From Anseranas semipalmata (Eukaryota; Chordata; Aves; Anseriformes; Anseranatidae), in contig VXAA01000971.1 in assembly GCA_013399115.1 (NCBI GenBank), positions 111,263-175,262 on the forward strand: DNA of 64,000 nt. The letters are read 5' to 3'. The position numbers were made by a program, and so were the translations under genes. Shown here piece by piece: positions 23,931 to 38,500 of the stretch (positions within the stretch are counted from its first letter, which is position 1; each line of letters opens with the position of its first letter). The notes beneath the pieces are model-generated. The model was not told where the DNA came from, did no database searches, and saw only the letters and a list, made by a program, of their open reading frames with translations.

Positions 23931-26900
23931 CTGTGTCCCCTCCCTGCTCCTTGTGCACCCCCAGTCCCCTCGCTGGCAGGGCAGCACGAGGAGCTGAAAA
24001 CTCCTTGGCTCTGTGCTGGCACCGCTCTGCAACAACTAAAATATTGGTGAGTTATCAACATTATGTTCCTCCTAAATCCAAAACATGGCACCATACCAGC
24101 CACTATGAAGAAAATTAACTCTATCCCAGCCTAAACCATGAAATTGCTAAAGTGTCATAACAAATAAGCAGTACTCCCATTGTCTGTAGTTTTTAATTGA
24201 TTAGTCCTCAGAAGCTTTGTGTACAAACTGAGTAGAGATACAATGACAGCCTAACTGCAAGGAACTCTTAGGAAAAGACCAAACAATCTGGGGTGGTGAA
24301 TGCAGCTGGAATTACAACATACTCCCTCACTCCAAAATTTTATATTTTCAGGCTGCCAGGGGAGAATGGCTCATAAATTATGCTTATTATTGGATTTGTG
24401 TTAATACTATATTAATATAATTTGTATATAAACTATATTAATAACATCTATCTGCTATTCTTTAGTACTTATTGTAAAGTCCAAAATGTAGTTATTGACA
24501 CAGAGATTTTTCTTTGAAGTCACTGTGTACCCACCCTGCCATAAGCTTAGTTTGCAAAAAGAGGAGCCAAAGGCAAAGAGGAAGGACAATAGAAAGAGTG
24601 AGATTACAAATAAGAAGTAGAAACTGGATTTCAGTCATCTAATTAGCAGTACATGTGGAAAGAAATAAACACAAACACTTTCATAGCGGAAGACTGCTGT
24701 GGTTGTGTCATGCCATAGTTTTTGCTCAGTGCCACCATATTATCTGTAATTAAAATAGTTTCACCATCAAAATGGACAGATTTAAAGCCTATGAGGCACA
24801 GTTTCATTGCAGTTCCCATACATAAACAAAGCTTACTTATCACAGAGCCCTCCCTGTGGCATCCCTGTCATTCATTGTAGCACACCAATCAGGACACACC
24901 TATTTTCTCGGTAGGCTTTTAGTCATCAGCAGTATTCATAACACATAACACTACCAGATATTTTTGCTTTGTTCCTTTTCCTTTCACATGTCTTTCAAAC
25001 ACAAACATTAGCTCAGACCTTATAAGAGTAACCTTGCAATTCTCTCTTATCTTACCGCAAGGAAACTGATTCATTACAACACAACAGCTTCTCCTAAACC
25101 CCGTCCTTGCCTTACAACACTCAGCAGAAATTAAAACGGTCTCCAGCTTTCTTGCTGTCAAGATGTCCCAGTGTCCCACTGCCACACTCCTCTACTTTGT
25201 TTTTCCTTTTTCCTGTTCCCCAGCGCCACATATCATATTCTTCCTTATAAACTTCCTTTAGGGGCAAGCTCCTCAGGACTTTTGGTCCCTAGGTCCCTCA
25301 GGCTTTCACAAAGCCTGACTTGAGCACTTAGGATAGAGTTCATCTCAGCACAGGCTCCAGCTGTGGTCAGCGAGAGTCACAGGGAGGTCACCCTCTGCCT
25401 GAAAATGAGACAAACTGCACTCCAGTCACCCGGCATGGAGCCAAGTGACTAGCTTAGCCATAGACACCTATTTGTCCTGTGGATGTCTACACTGCAGGAG
25501 AGGAATCCTGCCCTCAGACCTGTTTGAACAGCCTGAAGCATCTATAATACATTTTATGCATTCTTAATTAATTCTTTTATTATAATTCCTGTTACTGGAT
25601 CATGTTTCAGAAGAGAAGACAATTTCTCTCAAGGGCTGCATTACATTTTGAACTAATAAATTTCTTGTTGCTTCCAAAAGTACCTGCAGTAGCTTTTTTT
25701 GTTCTCCTCTAAAACTCTCCATTGCCTGGAGAGCTGGTGTTCTCCTCAGCCAAAAGAAAGTAAACAATAATGTGGAATACACAAGTGGTTTTCTGTTAGT
25801 GAAATCTTTAAAAATGAGTTGGCAAATGCAGACAGTGGTGTTAAGCAATCCCAGCTCCCACTAGCATTATGCTTTCTCCCTTGGAGATATTCATTTTGTG
25901 TGTTTTTGTTGGTATAAAACTCAACTGGACCACAGCTATTGATTGGCACTTTGTAGATAGAATTAAAAAAAAAAAAGAAAGAAAAAAAAAGAAAAAACCA
26001 CAATGTTGTTATTTTCAACAGACACAGAGCCACAGAGAGCTCTTGTGCTGAATTTCATTAAAATTTCTTCATTTTTCCATACTCAAGGACTACCTTGGTA
26101 TGGGAGTAAAAATAAAAATATTATGTGTATCCTTTTGCCCAAGTAGTCACCTCTGTTCCTATGGTCCTTGCTCACCTGTGTTAGCAGCTGATTTGTGATA
26201 TGGAAGCTACAGGAAAATACTGCTGCTGTGTTGATTGAATTATTGGGCTATGGATTATATTTTGCCTGGGTTTTGGTAATCATAACCAGCTCTCCACCCA
26301 CAATAAATACAACAGCAGATGGCACACTAAACTGCTATGTTCCAAAATAAATGATGTTTGTTTTGAAATACTTTGAAATCAAATTCTTTCATTCTCCGGA
26401 TTTCCATGTGTTCCCTATGTCCTCTGACTTTTCTCTTGCATGTGATTTCTCTGCGCCTGCAGGGGTGGATACACAGCCGGACTCTCAGAACTTCCATTTT
26501 GCTGTGAGATGAAATAGAGCAGGGACAGAAACACAAAAGAGGTAAAAGATGCTTAGTCTGCACTAGGGAGATGAAACCATAAAGCCTATTCAGCAAGGAG
26601 ATTACGGGATTGGTACCTAATTGACACCTAATACTACATCTTATGGCTCCTACCAGGACCATCCTCCAGACCAGCTTCCCAGCCTGTGGAGACCATAATT
26701 ATGTTAAGTGTGGTGTCTTGCACAGATGGAGGGCATTGTCCGGAGCACTCAAGGCCCTGCAAGACCAAGCATGCACAGTACCTTCAGATACTGCTAGATA
26801 AACTCAGAGGGTCTGTCCAGGATGACAGAATGATGGACAAACAAAATGAGAGAATGTGCTATGCTCGTTGCCTCTCCTGATACCTCTCTTTCAGAGAAAG

Positions 26901-29774
26901 GTGGTAAGGTTAAACTTAAGAACACATCTTATCCTAAATATTTTCTTCTTCTCTTTGTGGCATCAAGACAGTTTATTCCTCATAGAGAAATTAAGTACCA
27001 GGTTCCTATATTGTACAAGCTTTAGAAACAAAAGAGGACATATATCCCATATGCATCTTGAGTTCAAATAATTCATACTGACACTGGCTGAAAATCCTTT
27101 AAATAATTTGACTTGTCTCCAATGCAGCCGGAGCTTTTGTCACGAGATGTCAGCCACAAATTGACAGTGATAGTGTAAGATGGCTGTTGCCACTCTTCCA
27201 GCATCCTACCAGACGAAATAGTTTCCCCTGAAAAACCCAGACTTTCCTATTGCAAAGTGTAGAGATTAAGTCAATGTAGAAAGTAACAGTTAAAGATTCA
27301 AGTGCTAGAGTCCCCTCAATTATACAGGTTTCTGAGTTTAGTGCCCTTTGCCTTTTTAACAGAGCTTTATCATTATATTGCATCCTACTCGTGTCTTGTC
27401 CCATTATGCAAAGCAGTGGGCGAACAGCTGTAATGTACACCTTTGCCCAAAACAGAATGGAATACCTGTAAAACTAAAGGGTGTTACAAAGAAATGTTTG
27501 TATAGGAGGACAAGGATGACAGCAGCAATGCATGAGGACTCTCTATGTGGTCTTCCAAGGGAGACAATGAAGTTTATTCCAAGCCCCGTATTCTGTTTAT
27601 GTTTTGATAATTTTATTTATATGGAAAATATTACTGTCCTAGCCTTTGTCTTGGACCTTTGAAGCTCATTGGAATAGCCAACTTTGTTAAAGAAGAGAAG
27701 AGGAAAAACTGAGCAAGATCTGCATGTACTCAGGACAGTCAGAGACAGCCTTTTGAAAAAGATGTCATAATGTTGAGTGAATGGTAAAAAGTTTGTATCA
27801 TCAGGGAGAAAGGAGTGGAAGTAAGGAGGATTTGGGGAAGGAAATCCAACTGGTAAGCTAAAACCACCAACTTACATTTAAGCTGGTGGCCAGATTACTG
27901 AGGATTTTCTGAGAAATGTGAAGTGAAACACCATTATAAAGTAAAGCAAGGTTGTGCTTCCAAGTAAAGAATACTTTCCTTGTGATCCCCCATAAAAGAG
28001 CAACCAAGAGCTTTAAGAAGTTTATGACAAATATTTGAATTGGATAATTTGAATTGGCTCTATGGATTTGGGGAACAGGGTGTTATTATTTGTCTACATG
28101 AAGTATCAAAAAGCTGTTAGACAATCAGGGGGACAGAGTAGGAACAAATATTGTTTGAGGGAGCCTGAGCCTACTTACAGGATCCAAAGTGGCTTAAAGG
28201 ACATCAAGTCATTGGTGTAGATTTGTTTAGAGTATTTTTTGTATTTGCTTTTGGAAAAAAAGCTTGGATGAGGATGTAACCTGGTAAGCCACCAGTCAAT
28301 AAGTTGCTTTTTTCTGTTGAACAATAATTGCTATCTTTTACTGCTATTATGAAATGAACTTTTGCTGATTTAACTCTTTTTGCAAGACATAATAATGAGT
28401 TCAGAGCCACCCTATTCGCCATTGATGGCAGCAGCCTTGGTGTTTCTCCAGCTCAGAGAAGCTGTAACAAGATGGGGAAGGTCCATGCCTGTGAGATTGA
28501 GCAATACAGTCAGAGAACACAGAATAAAGAGAGCAACGGAAGACAAGGCACAAACCGCTTCAACACTTTCTCCTTTGGCACATTCCCTAAAGCTGATGCT
28601 AATTCACCATCTGAGTGGGTATTATCTTAAGGTGGATGACCAGAAAGTCTGATACAAGAGGAGGCACAAAATCTGGATTAGGCACAACCATTTAACTGGT
28701 GTCAAACTAGTAGTTTGAGCTGATAGTTGTTTAAGCTATTAAACTGATGATATAAACCTCTCAGGAGTGCTAAGCAGAGTTTGAAAGTGAATTAAAAAGC
28801 ACAAAAGCAGCTGTGCTTTTCTAATTCTTGTTTGGGATGCCAAAAAAAGTTCTACTTACTGTAATGATTGGTTCCCTCCAACCCCATCCACCCCCACCAG
28901 ATCTCTATCCACTTTCTGGAGAGCTGGGAAGGTGATATCATGGGAGGCAGCATCTCTTCCATCCCTGGATCAAATGGGAGAAGCAGTTCTGAGCTCTGAA
29001 CTCTCCCAGCCTCCCTTAAGCTGCCAGATGGTGAGTGAGCTTCACTTCCTTCTGATTTCAGCTTCTTGCTCTTCTTAAGAAGCCTGAAGGAGGGAAGAGG
29101 AGTCAGACCACAGTCTCATGCTTTTTTATTATTATTATTATTTTATTTTCTTAAACAGGATACACCGAGGGTGGGAATCCATGTTATATGTAGGCAGCTG
29201 GAAACAATAATTTTGTTTACATGATTCATCAGTAAGTGCTGTCTTTGTTTCCCCACCCTTCATTTGTGCAGTGTTTGTGCCATGTTGCTCAGCAGCGCTG
29301 CAGCGCGTGGTTTCAGATGACAGCGTACTTGGGAGAAGGAGCAAATAAGGCAAAGGACACAAAGGAGTGAGAGAGAAAGAACAGAGCTAAAGGAAAGAAG
29401 CCAAATATATACCTTAGCCGAGCTGTCTCTGACATATATCTTTTTGCAGATCAGACCTTTTCTCTGTTTTTCCCATGTTGTTTCACGTGGTAGAAATTTC
29501 TCCAAGTTTGTTTTGCTTTCTTCAAGAACAGCTTTTCAAGGACATGTTTCAATTTACTGAAACATTACAAATCTGATGCGTACTTCTATGCTACCTCAGT
29601 GACATTGCTTATCGATAGATAAACATAAGTGGCAGGGAGGGGAAGGAGCTTGGTTCGCGTGCTGTGCACCACACAGAGGAGGCCTCCTGCCCGTCCAGGG
29701 GATTCCATGCTGGGTAAGTTCCTCCTTTTGACAACAGTGTGAACTTATCTGGATGTCCCAGCCACTGACCTCAG
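23931..29774. other. Intergenic sequence without recognised gene
   Basis: The stretch is AT-rich with a TA-rich patch near 24390-24450 and A-rich or (ATT)n runs at about 25963-25996 and 29127-29144. No open frame over about 110 codons and no recognisable exon or repeat was seen. Confidence 0.6.
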
Positions 29775-29831
29775 AGATCTAGATGATCCTTGAGGTCCCT
29801 TCCAACCCAGGCCATTCTATGATTCTATGAT
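29775..29831 (+). mobile_element. CR1 3' terminus remnant
   Basis: The text ctagatgatccttgaggtcc, then cttccaaccc and attctatgattctatga, is the extreme 3' end of a CR1. Only the last about 60 bases are recognisable. Confidence 0.85.
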
Positions 29832-32025
29832 CTCATCATTAGGAAAGCCAGAATAGAGAAGAGGCAATAGTAGAAGAAAAAGAATAACCAAAGCAGAGTC
29901 ATCTGGTGGCCCTAATAGGTTGCTCAGAAGGTACTACAACTTAGGGTAGCTTTCTGATGCACCCTAATATCTGGGAAAAACTAGCTGATGTCCCCAGCTG
30001 GCCTTGAACAGAGAGGTCACAGGCAGCCTCGTCACCTTCCTTACACTGATATCTACAGCGGTTAGGACCCAGAATTTTCTAGGTTCTCTGGAAAGGGATG
30101 GCATCAATGACTTATGTAGCGAATGTTGCAATAGCGTACCACTTCCTTTCTCCTGGCACAGAAACTGAGCTCCCAGAGCGCAGACAGAATCAGATAGAAC
30201 ATCCTAAAAGAAAACTATTTAAAGGCCTTATCTTCTAACACTCAGCAAATACAACCACGTGTGAGATGAAATATGTAGTGATTTATAAATTGTCCAAATC
30301 TGCACAGCACTTCACAGAAATGCAGGCACCATGTTCCTGACAAAGACTATGTTTCTATTCGTGGCATTAAAGCAAATAGAACCATGTTTTTCACAGCCTA
30401 ATGCACGCCAGTTATAACAGCTTAAAAGAAAACTGGCCAAAACATGCTCTATTCACAAATCAAATGCATATGAAAGATAAATGTTTTTTCCGTATGTTTT
30501 GATTGCAATGGCTACTGGAAAGAATCCTTGAAAAACATTCTTGGGAAAGCCTGCACTGAAGTAAGCTAGACAGCAATTCTGTTGCTTAAAAACCAGTTGT
30601 TTCATCCTGTTAATGCAAGTAGTTAAGGAGCCTCATGCGGTGTTTTTGGAAATCCACACTTGTTGCAATGCTGAAATAGTCATCAGTTTTGTTAAGTACT
30701 AATGATTTTCAAAGGAGATTGATTAGATAAAAAATATTGTTTTATTGATTACAAATATTTTTTGAAATCCTAGAAAAAAAAAAATAGTAGACTACAGGGA
30801 AAACAACTCCTCACTGTAAATGTAAAAGTGAAATTTTAAGATCACTAGAACATGCTGAATTTCTCATTCAAGAGCTTTTCAGCTACAAGCAAAGTTACAC
30901 AAAGGCAATAATGTCTACTACATCAAATATAGGACATAACATCAATCAGTGCAGCCCTACAGCAACACAGACTGCTTCTGGAACATTACTCAAATGGTAC
31001 CAGCACATTGTGTTTACACTTCTGTGGTTTGCCAGGCTTCCTGCCTCTCTGTGTAACACTCAATAAAGAAAGAACTGTAATAGTGACAAAGAATAAAAGT
31101 AGTGTCAGCATTTGCAGGTATTGCACCATTGTTTTCCATTAAAAAAAAAAAAAAGTGTGTTTTTTTTTTAAATTGAAAATTTTATCATTTCTTTTGTTCA
31201 ACATTTTGAGATATCTGATAATATTTGGCAGTCTGGGTCAAACAGGGTGTCTACAAAAGTTACATATTAGTTCACGTCTGTGCTATACTCTGGGGCAACC
31301 TGGGTCTGGCCCACATACACAATATGAATGTGACCCATGCAAAGAGTAGCAGCTGGGACCCCTGGGCAGATGTTCCTTTTCATTCCCTAATTCATATTTC
31401 TTGTGCATCCCCCATTCTGAAGAGATGGCAACCACTTTTATTCCCTGACTTCCATGCATCTCACCCTTGCTTGGCCTTTCCTAGTTTTTATTGTTCAAAA
31501 ATATTTAGTCTCTTGAAGATAAGAAACCTGAAACGTAAGTTTTACTGAGAGTTACGGTATGTCCTTCTCTTCTTTGTCAGTGCTGTCAGCAGCTATAAAG
31601 AACAAAAACTGCATTCAACACACAACCTTGTCCTGACTGAATTTATAGCATGAGCTTGCTATGTTAAAATAACTTGAATGCAAAGTCAATGCTAGGAAAA
31701 AAAAAAACCAACAAGCACCACAAATAAATACATGTAGAAACAAATATTTTCTGATCTGGACTTGAATAGAAGACAAGAAATCAGGCATGAGGATGTTCCT
31801 TGAGTTACAAGGGAGAACAAGTGTCCTGACTACATGATCGTTAAAAGAGAGCACCTTCTTTCTTGCCAATAGAGCTGAAGTCTTCCTAGAAGGTACAATA
31901 GCATGTGGCTAAATAATTGTAATACATGCATAGGAAAAAATGTTAAGAGCTCATAAACAACTTTAAGAAACATATAATTTTGAATCATTTATTTTGTGAT
32001 CTTGATAAACTTACTCTTGATAATA
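29832..32025. other. Intergenic sequence without recognised gene
   Basis: Unique AT-rich DNA with A/T runs near 30774-30784 and 31141-31170. No gene or repeat family was recognised. Confidence 0.6.
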
Positions 32026-32500
32026 GAATACACTAGAATAATTCATTCGGAAGGAACCTACAAAGGCCACTGAATCCAACTGCCCGACCACTTCAGGACT
32101 AACCAGAAGTTAGAGCATATTAATGAGGGCATTGTCCAAATGCCTCTTGAACACTGACAGGCATGGGGCACCAACCACCTCACTAGGAAGCCTGTTCCAG
32201 TGTTTGACCACCCTCACAGTAAATAAATTTTTCCTAATGTCCAGCCTGAACCTCCCTGGCACAGCTTTGTGCCATTCCCACGTGTCCTGCCATCGGTGAC
32301 CAGGGAGCAAAACCAGCACCTCCCGCTGCGCTTCCCCTCCTCAGGACGTTGCAGAGAGCAGGGAGGTCGCCTCTCAGCCTCCTCTTCTCCAGACTGGACA
32401 GCCCAAATGTCCTCAGCCTCTCCTCACAGGACGTGCCCTCCAGCCCTTTTACCGGCTTTGGTGCCCTCCTCTGGATTCATTCGAATATATTAATATCCTT
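32026..32500 (-). mobile_element. CR1 LINE 3' fragment
   Basis: The minus strand reads [29 protein letters not shown] and SVFKRHLDNAL (within 32110-32319), the CR1 ORF2 terminus. Upstream, the plus strand shows gcctcctcttctccagactg, the complement of the SLEKRRL block. The 3' UTR extends to about 32026. Frameshifts separate the blocks, and the tail octamer is degraded, so it is an older copy of a subfamily different from the one at 22863. Confidence 0.88.
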
Positions 32501-35500
32501 TTTATATTGTGAAGCTCAGAACTGAGAATGAAAGAAATACCGAGCTGGACCACACAGAAATGTCCCATCTGGCTCAGCAGTCTGTCTCCAGCAATGGCCA
32601 TGGCAGATGCTATTTAGGGACATCAAGTGGATTGGGCCACTAGCTACAGTCCATTCCTCTCGTACACTCTCACAACCAGAATTGCTGGGGGTTGTTGGCA
32701 ATTGCTCTCCCTCATTCTTCCCATCTCTTACACCCATTTCTTCATCTCCCACGTCATGTATATCCATCTCCTGTCATATTCTGCTTGTGTTGTTTCTTTC
32801 TTCCTACAAAAATGGCTAATGCCAGTCTCCCTGTCTAAACAATCTCCATCTCTCAAAAACATCTTCTTTTTATCAGATTGTCTTTCCTACCCACTTCACT
32901 CTATTTTCTGTTATTTCTTCTCACTGCTCACCCGAGCACGAACCATTCGCTCCAAAACCAGCCTTACCCGGAGTTAGTCTACTTCTCAGTCTTACGCTCC
33001 ATGTCCAGCCTGCCCTGGCCCTCACAATCCCCAGCCATGTCCCTCAACCTCTTCATTGAAATCCATTGCATGCTTTCTTTCTCCACTCCTCTCTTTCCCT
33101 CTGGCCCAGGTTTAGTCTCCTGTGCACTCGTGCAGATTGCTTCCTGCTGCCCAGTTACCAGCGGCAGGATGGGCACGGGCAGCCAAGGAGAGACAGGTTT
33201 CCCTCTCTCTTTAGTAGTGTTCAGCTTCATTGTAGGGTAGTACAACAAATACAGGCAATGTCCAATTTTCTCCCCAGACTGGAGGGTGTAATTTCTCCAC
33301 AGACTCATTCTGTGTGTTCAGCACCAACAGCCACGGAACAATGGAGTATGTTCAGCAATGCCAAATTCTTCAGAGCTGTATATTGCTAAGCCTTAAAAGG
33401 CTCTCCAGAATGTTGTATTGTGGAAATTTCCATTTTCTATAAGAGCATGAATTTGACATTTGTCATCATCTTACCATACTTCTCAAATGTATTTAGTAAA
33501 TGAGCTATCTTGGTTTATCTTATGATATCTTGGTTTCAATATTCTTAATTTCTCATAATGACCAAAGCAAGTGGGGCTGGATTAAACTAATTAGACAAGG
33601 AGAATGGGTAGCCAAACCTGACGGAAAAAGGAGAGGTCAAAAGGTATATTTAAACTGGTAAATAATTGAGGACACGAATGGAGAAATGCCATGCATAGCT
33701 TTCTCAGATAAGCAAATTAAAACGTTGAAGAGAAATAAGCAATAACAGATGAAAACCAAAAATCATTCTAAAGAAATTACTGAAAGAGATATCTTAGTAA
33801 AAAAATAATAATAATAATTGAAATTTCATATAAAGCCACAAATGAACATATGAAAGATGAAAAAGGGAATATTCTATTGAGATAATAGAAAAAGGGAGAT
33901 AACTGAGGCAAGGAGGAGAAAAATGGGACAGAAGGAAAGAGTTGGCTACAAAAGGAACATAAATTATTCTGGAGTGTTTCAAAGTATTTCTGTAAAGTAC
34001 ACGGGCTGTAATTTTCTGAGAAGCCACCAAATAACATGCCTAAAGAGGAAGTGCTGCATGTGCCTTTGTGGTTAGCTGACCCAATTAGTGATGGAAGTTG
34101 TCCTGACTTAGTAAACAGGAGCTATACTTATATGTATCACTGTCCTAAATACAATTGATGTTATATCCATTTTAATGATGTAGCTGTGTCTTCTTTGATG
34201 CTTGATTGTGCTTTCTGTATTGGGACGTTTTTCTTCTACATAGTGCTAAGCAAGCCAGTATTTTTCCATAAGTGCTTTCTTCACAGTCTTTACTAAAAAT
34301 AACATTAAGACTGTGCTTTCATTATGTGAAATGCTTTGTAAAGTCTCATCTTATGGATCAGATTGTGGTACATTTTTCATGTTGAATAGGTCAATGGTAA
34401 ATAACAAGCTGAGCTAATTTCAAATATGAATGTTTCTTACCTTAATTTTACAAGAGGTGTGAGAAATGGCAGCACTTAGTCTGAACCCAGGAAGAGAGCA
34501 AAAGTCCCCTCAAAAAGGTTCAAAAGCTCTTCCTTTGTATACCAGGGAGCATAAGGTCAAAGTTGCCTAATTAAAACATAAACTATGACAGTGATTTTAA
34601 TCTAGAATTTTCTTCCAGAATTACAGCAAATCACAATAGACAATACTTTTAGCTAATTAAATGATATAATTTTCATCCAATATAAAATCCAGCTGTTCAA
34701 CAGAGGGGGATTTTGTCCAGACTATAATAGGTGCTACTGAAATCACGCAGTGACATTGCCAGTACTCAATTAGTTTTGGCTAAATCTTGAAACATGTTCT
34801 TGAATCTTCTGTCATCATCCCATCTCTTATGCATCCTTTTCCTTCCCCACCTTATCCTTTTCCTCTCTTTGATGCCTTAGAGTTTATTAACCCATGCATA
34901 ACTTATAATTTAGAAATACTTTTAAATCTCTTAGAAGTTGGAAGTTTTCATAATCACTAAGTGTATCAAATTATGAGCAGTTCAGATTGTTTTGAAGTTT
35001 CCTCAGATAGTGTTGGCTCTAACTGTTTGCCTTCCTCTCCCTCATTTCCAGCCAATTGAAAAAAAATATATAAAACCAAAGGGATGTGCGGGAGATTCCT
35101 GTCTTATCTCCTTCGTTCAAGTATGGCAAGGAGAAAAGAGAAGATGCTGCCAAACCGTCTTCCTCTGTTTTCAAGCTGCACGTATTTTTAGATGTGAAAA
35201 ATAGCATTTGACCTGAGGTCAATTCCCTAGGTGCCTAAAAATTGCCAGTGGGCCCAAATATTTCCCAAATTGTTACAACATTCACACCCCTTGTAGATAT
35301 TTTGTTAATCCTCTCGCAGTTCCAAAAATCAGGAAAGTGGCTCAGAGCTCCTTTTCTCCTCATACTCCACAGTTCTACCTCGACAAGGGGCCTGGAGGTG
35401 TCCCCAGACTGCCAGCCGAGTGTGCTCCCGGGCACGTCTTCACTTCCTGGTGCAGCTGCCTCCACACGGGCATTGCTTCACCCTTTGCCAGAACCTGCTT

Positions 35501-38500
35501 CAGCCTTGTGAGAGAAACAGAGGCCGCCTATGAAATACATATGTAATTGATGACAAAGTGTGCACTTCCTAGCAGGTGTTTGTGTACCTCTTCTGTGCCT
35601 TTATGCTAGACTCCCTATCTCAGAAGGGATTTCTTCACTACCTGCTCCTTGACAGATGTATAAAATAAAACATTTTTAAAATCTTTGCATGAGCAAGTGT
35701 CCTGCTCATCAGAGCAACCCTTGTAAAATGGTTTGTTCTCTACCTACTTTTTTACATCTTTTTTGTCTCTCAACTTTTTTATTAGGATTTGTGTGATACA
35801 CATACTTGAAAACTAACTTCTGTTGCAGCTTATTGCCTGCAGTGCACTACTGTGAAAGTTTGTTGAGTATTTGTATAAAAACACCCGTATCTTTATTTCA
35901 GAGGAGATAATGTGAATGTCATACGAGAAGGTTTAAATTTAAGTTGTTGGTGTTCCCAAGAGGAAATCACAGGTGTGACCAGGCTCAAACCTCCCAGAAC
36001 AGAGTAAATGGTCTCGATCTGCTTTTGTTTTAAAATCAGACAAAAAGGATAGCTTGGGACCTTTCTTGCCTAGAAAAGTCCCTTTGGAAATGGTTTGGGC
36101 ATCTCCAGGTATCCCCCATGAAATATTCAGTATTTCTCCACAGCCTGAACTCAGGCTGCATTCAAGGTGCTTACAAGAAGCAGTGAACGATGTCAGTGGC
36201 TCCTCCAAGCCCAGCACATTCCCAGGAGCCCTCAACCGGGCCCAGTGCAAACTCAGCTACTGACCGCCACGGCCAAGTTCCCCGGCACTAAGTGGTTCTG
36301 TGCAAGTCTTTACAGGCCGAGACAGAAATGTCATCTTCCCAAGAACAAAACTATTCCAGCATCTTTCAAAGACTCTGCTTTACAGGCCATCTCTTCATCT
36401 GAACTTTGCAGAGTAACCTCTCTCTCTAATCATATGTATTTTTAACAAAAGTTTGTAGTATATGAGCAGAAACTGTATAAATAATATAGTTTTTACTATA
36501 TAGTTTATATATTGAACTGTATATCTAAATATAGCCTAAGACTGACAAAGAAAACACATATTACAGAAAACGATAATTTTAAGCACGTTTTTTAAAACCT
36601 CCCCCATTTATTCCATTTTCTGTCACACTATGTTTCATACTTACTTAGCAGTTTCCTTGCTAAAGGTTAAAAATAACTGCAGGTGATGACTGGACTCCCT
36701 TTCACTACGCAAACAAGAGGAAAGCTCTGAAAGTACACGGGCAGGCAGGCAGCCTTCTGGCATTCAGAAGAAAACAGTAATCTCAAGAACTGGGGGTACA
36801 GAATGTGGCAGACACTTCGGGACCAATAAGGCTTGCATCTCTGCCCTCATGCCTGCGCATCCAGGCAAACTGAGGAACTAGCAAAATCCCAAACCAAAGA
36901 ACTATTAAAAACAAGAGGACAAGTCCACGAGGTGCTTCACTTTTCATTTTGCAACTCTTCATCTCATGTATTTTTTTGCATGTCTTACATACATTTAGTA
37001 TTTCATCTCTTCCAATTTCATCCAAAGATTTAGGGTTTTCTTTCTGAAAACACTTGGGCATCATTCAGCAAAAAGAAGCCCTACCTGCTCTGCCATACCC
37101 ATATATTCCCTAGAGCCTATATATGTGGGTTTTGCTCACAGAAGCCCCCACAGAAGAGGGTGTCAGAGAACTGTTGCTATGCTATGTTCAGCTTCTTTCC
37201 TTTTTGAAGCTAACCTTTAAGCATATTTTTCTCCTAGCCAAAAACCTCGTGATTTTAGTCTCTCCCTCCCCCAGACTTAGTTTAGGGCTCAGCTTTGGAG
37301 TTTCCTGTTAGACAGTGTGTGCTTGAAGTTCTCTGATTATTCATGCTTGGAACTCTTCCACCCTCTTGCACAATCCTGGGTCTGCAGCACATTAGCTGCT
37401 TTTGAAAATACATTCACAGCCAACATGGAGGGAGCACTCAGTGCTGCAGAGTCCATCAGAACTCTCTTTCACTCTGCCTCCAGTTCCAGCAGGAACTATA
37501 TATGCACTTGCAAAAGCATCATAGTGTCCCCCCAAGCTTCTACTAACACCACGTGCCCTCAAACCCATGCCTGCTGAATGTCCCTGTGGTCACAGTATTT
37601 CTGTCCCTTGCCAGCTGGACACCCCAAGCCTGGAAGCCCTGCTGAATGGCAGGCTCTGGGGCTGAATCTCGTCCCTTTCTGTAGCTCTTGTATTTTACCC
37701 ATTCTCAGCAGATTTTGAGCACAGAAAGGGTACTTCCTGCAGCCCCACAGTTCTGTGCCCTACTTTGTGTCTCTTCTTCAGATGAGAGGACTGGTACAGA
37801 GAAGCAGAGTCTTGGAAGAGAGAAAATTTAGCAAACAGTAGTCATGCTTTCGACTGTATGGCCATATTTGACATAGCATGTAGAAACTAGCACAAGCAGC
37901 AAGGCATAAAATACGTGGGAATAGCTTGTGGAACTCAGACTTAAGAAACAACCACTAAATCCATGCAGGTACCCAGATAGACACATCTTCTGGCTGGAAA
38001 GGTCAACCATCAGCTTTAGAAACATTTGAAGTCTACAGGCCACTGTACAGATTTTCATAGACAAACAGACACAGTATCCCCTCACTCATGTAATAAGCAG
38101 AGAACTTCAAGCACACACTAACAGGAAACTCCAAAACTGAGCCCTACTCAACGTTCTGTTTCATATGCAAAGCTTTTTGTGTTCAAGAAATAAAAAATTA
38201 TTTGCAAAACATGAACAAACCCATTCTATGATTCTATGATTCTATACATCAAAGATATCTGAGTTCATCATGAATTTCTCCTCCAGTCAGAGACAACCTC
38301 CAGGATGTTAAACTTTGGTTAATCGGGTAGGTCAAAAAAACAACACAAGCGAGATATAACACAGGTTATTTTTGAAGTTTTAAGAGATAAAGTGATCTTG
38401 AGTCCCCCAAAACTGGAATAGAAAATGGAACTGCACACCCCCTGAGGTGGCTCAGGCACTAGTCACCAGCCTGTGTTTCATATTCCCTTAAGAATGGCAG

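Noticed and set aside
36465..36545. TA-rich patch with small hairpins considered as an origin or matrix-attachment site
   Set aside because: Simple AT richness with seven-base arms is common by chance and nothing else supports a function.
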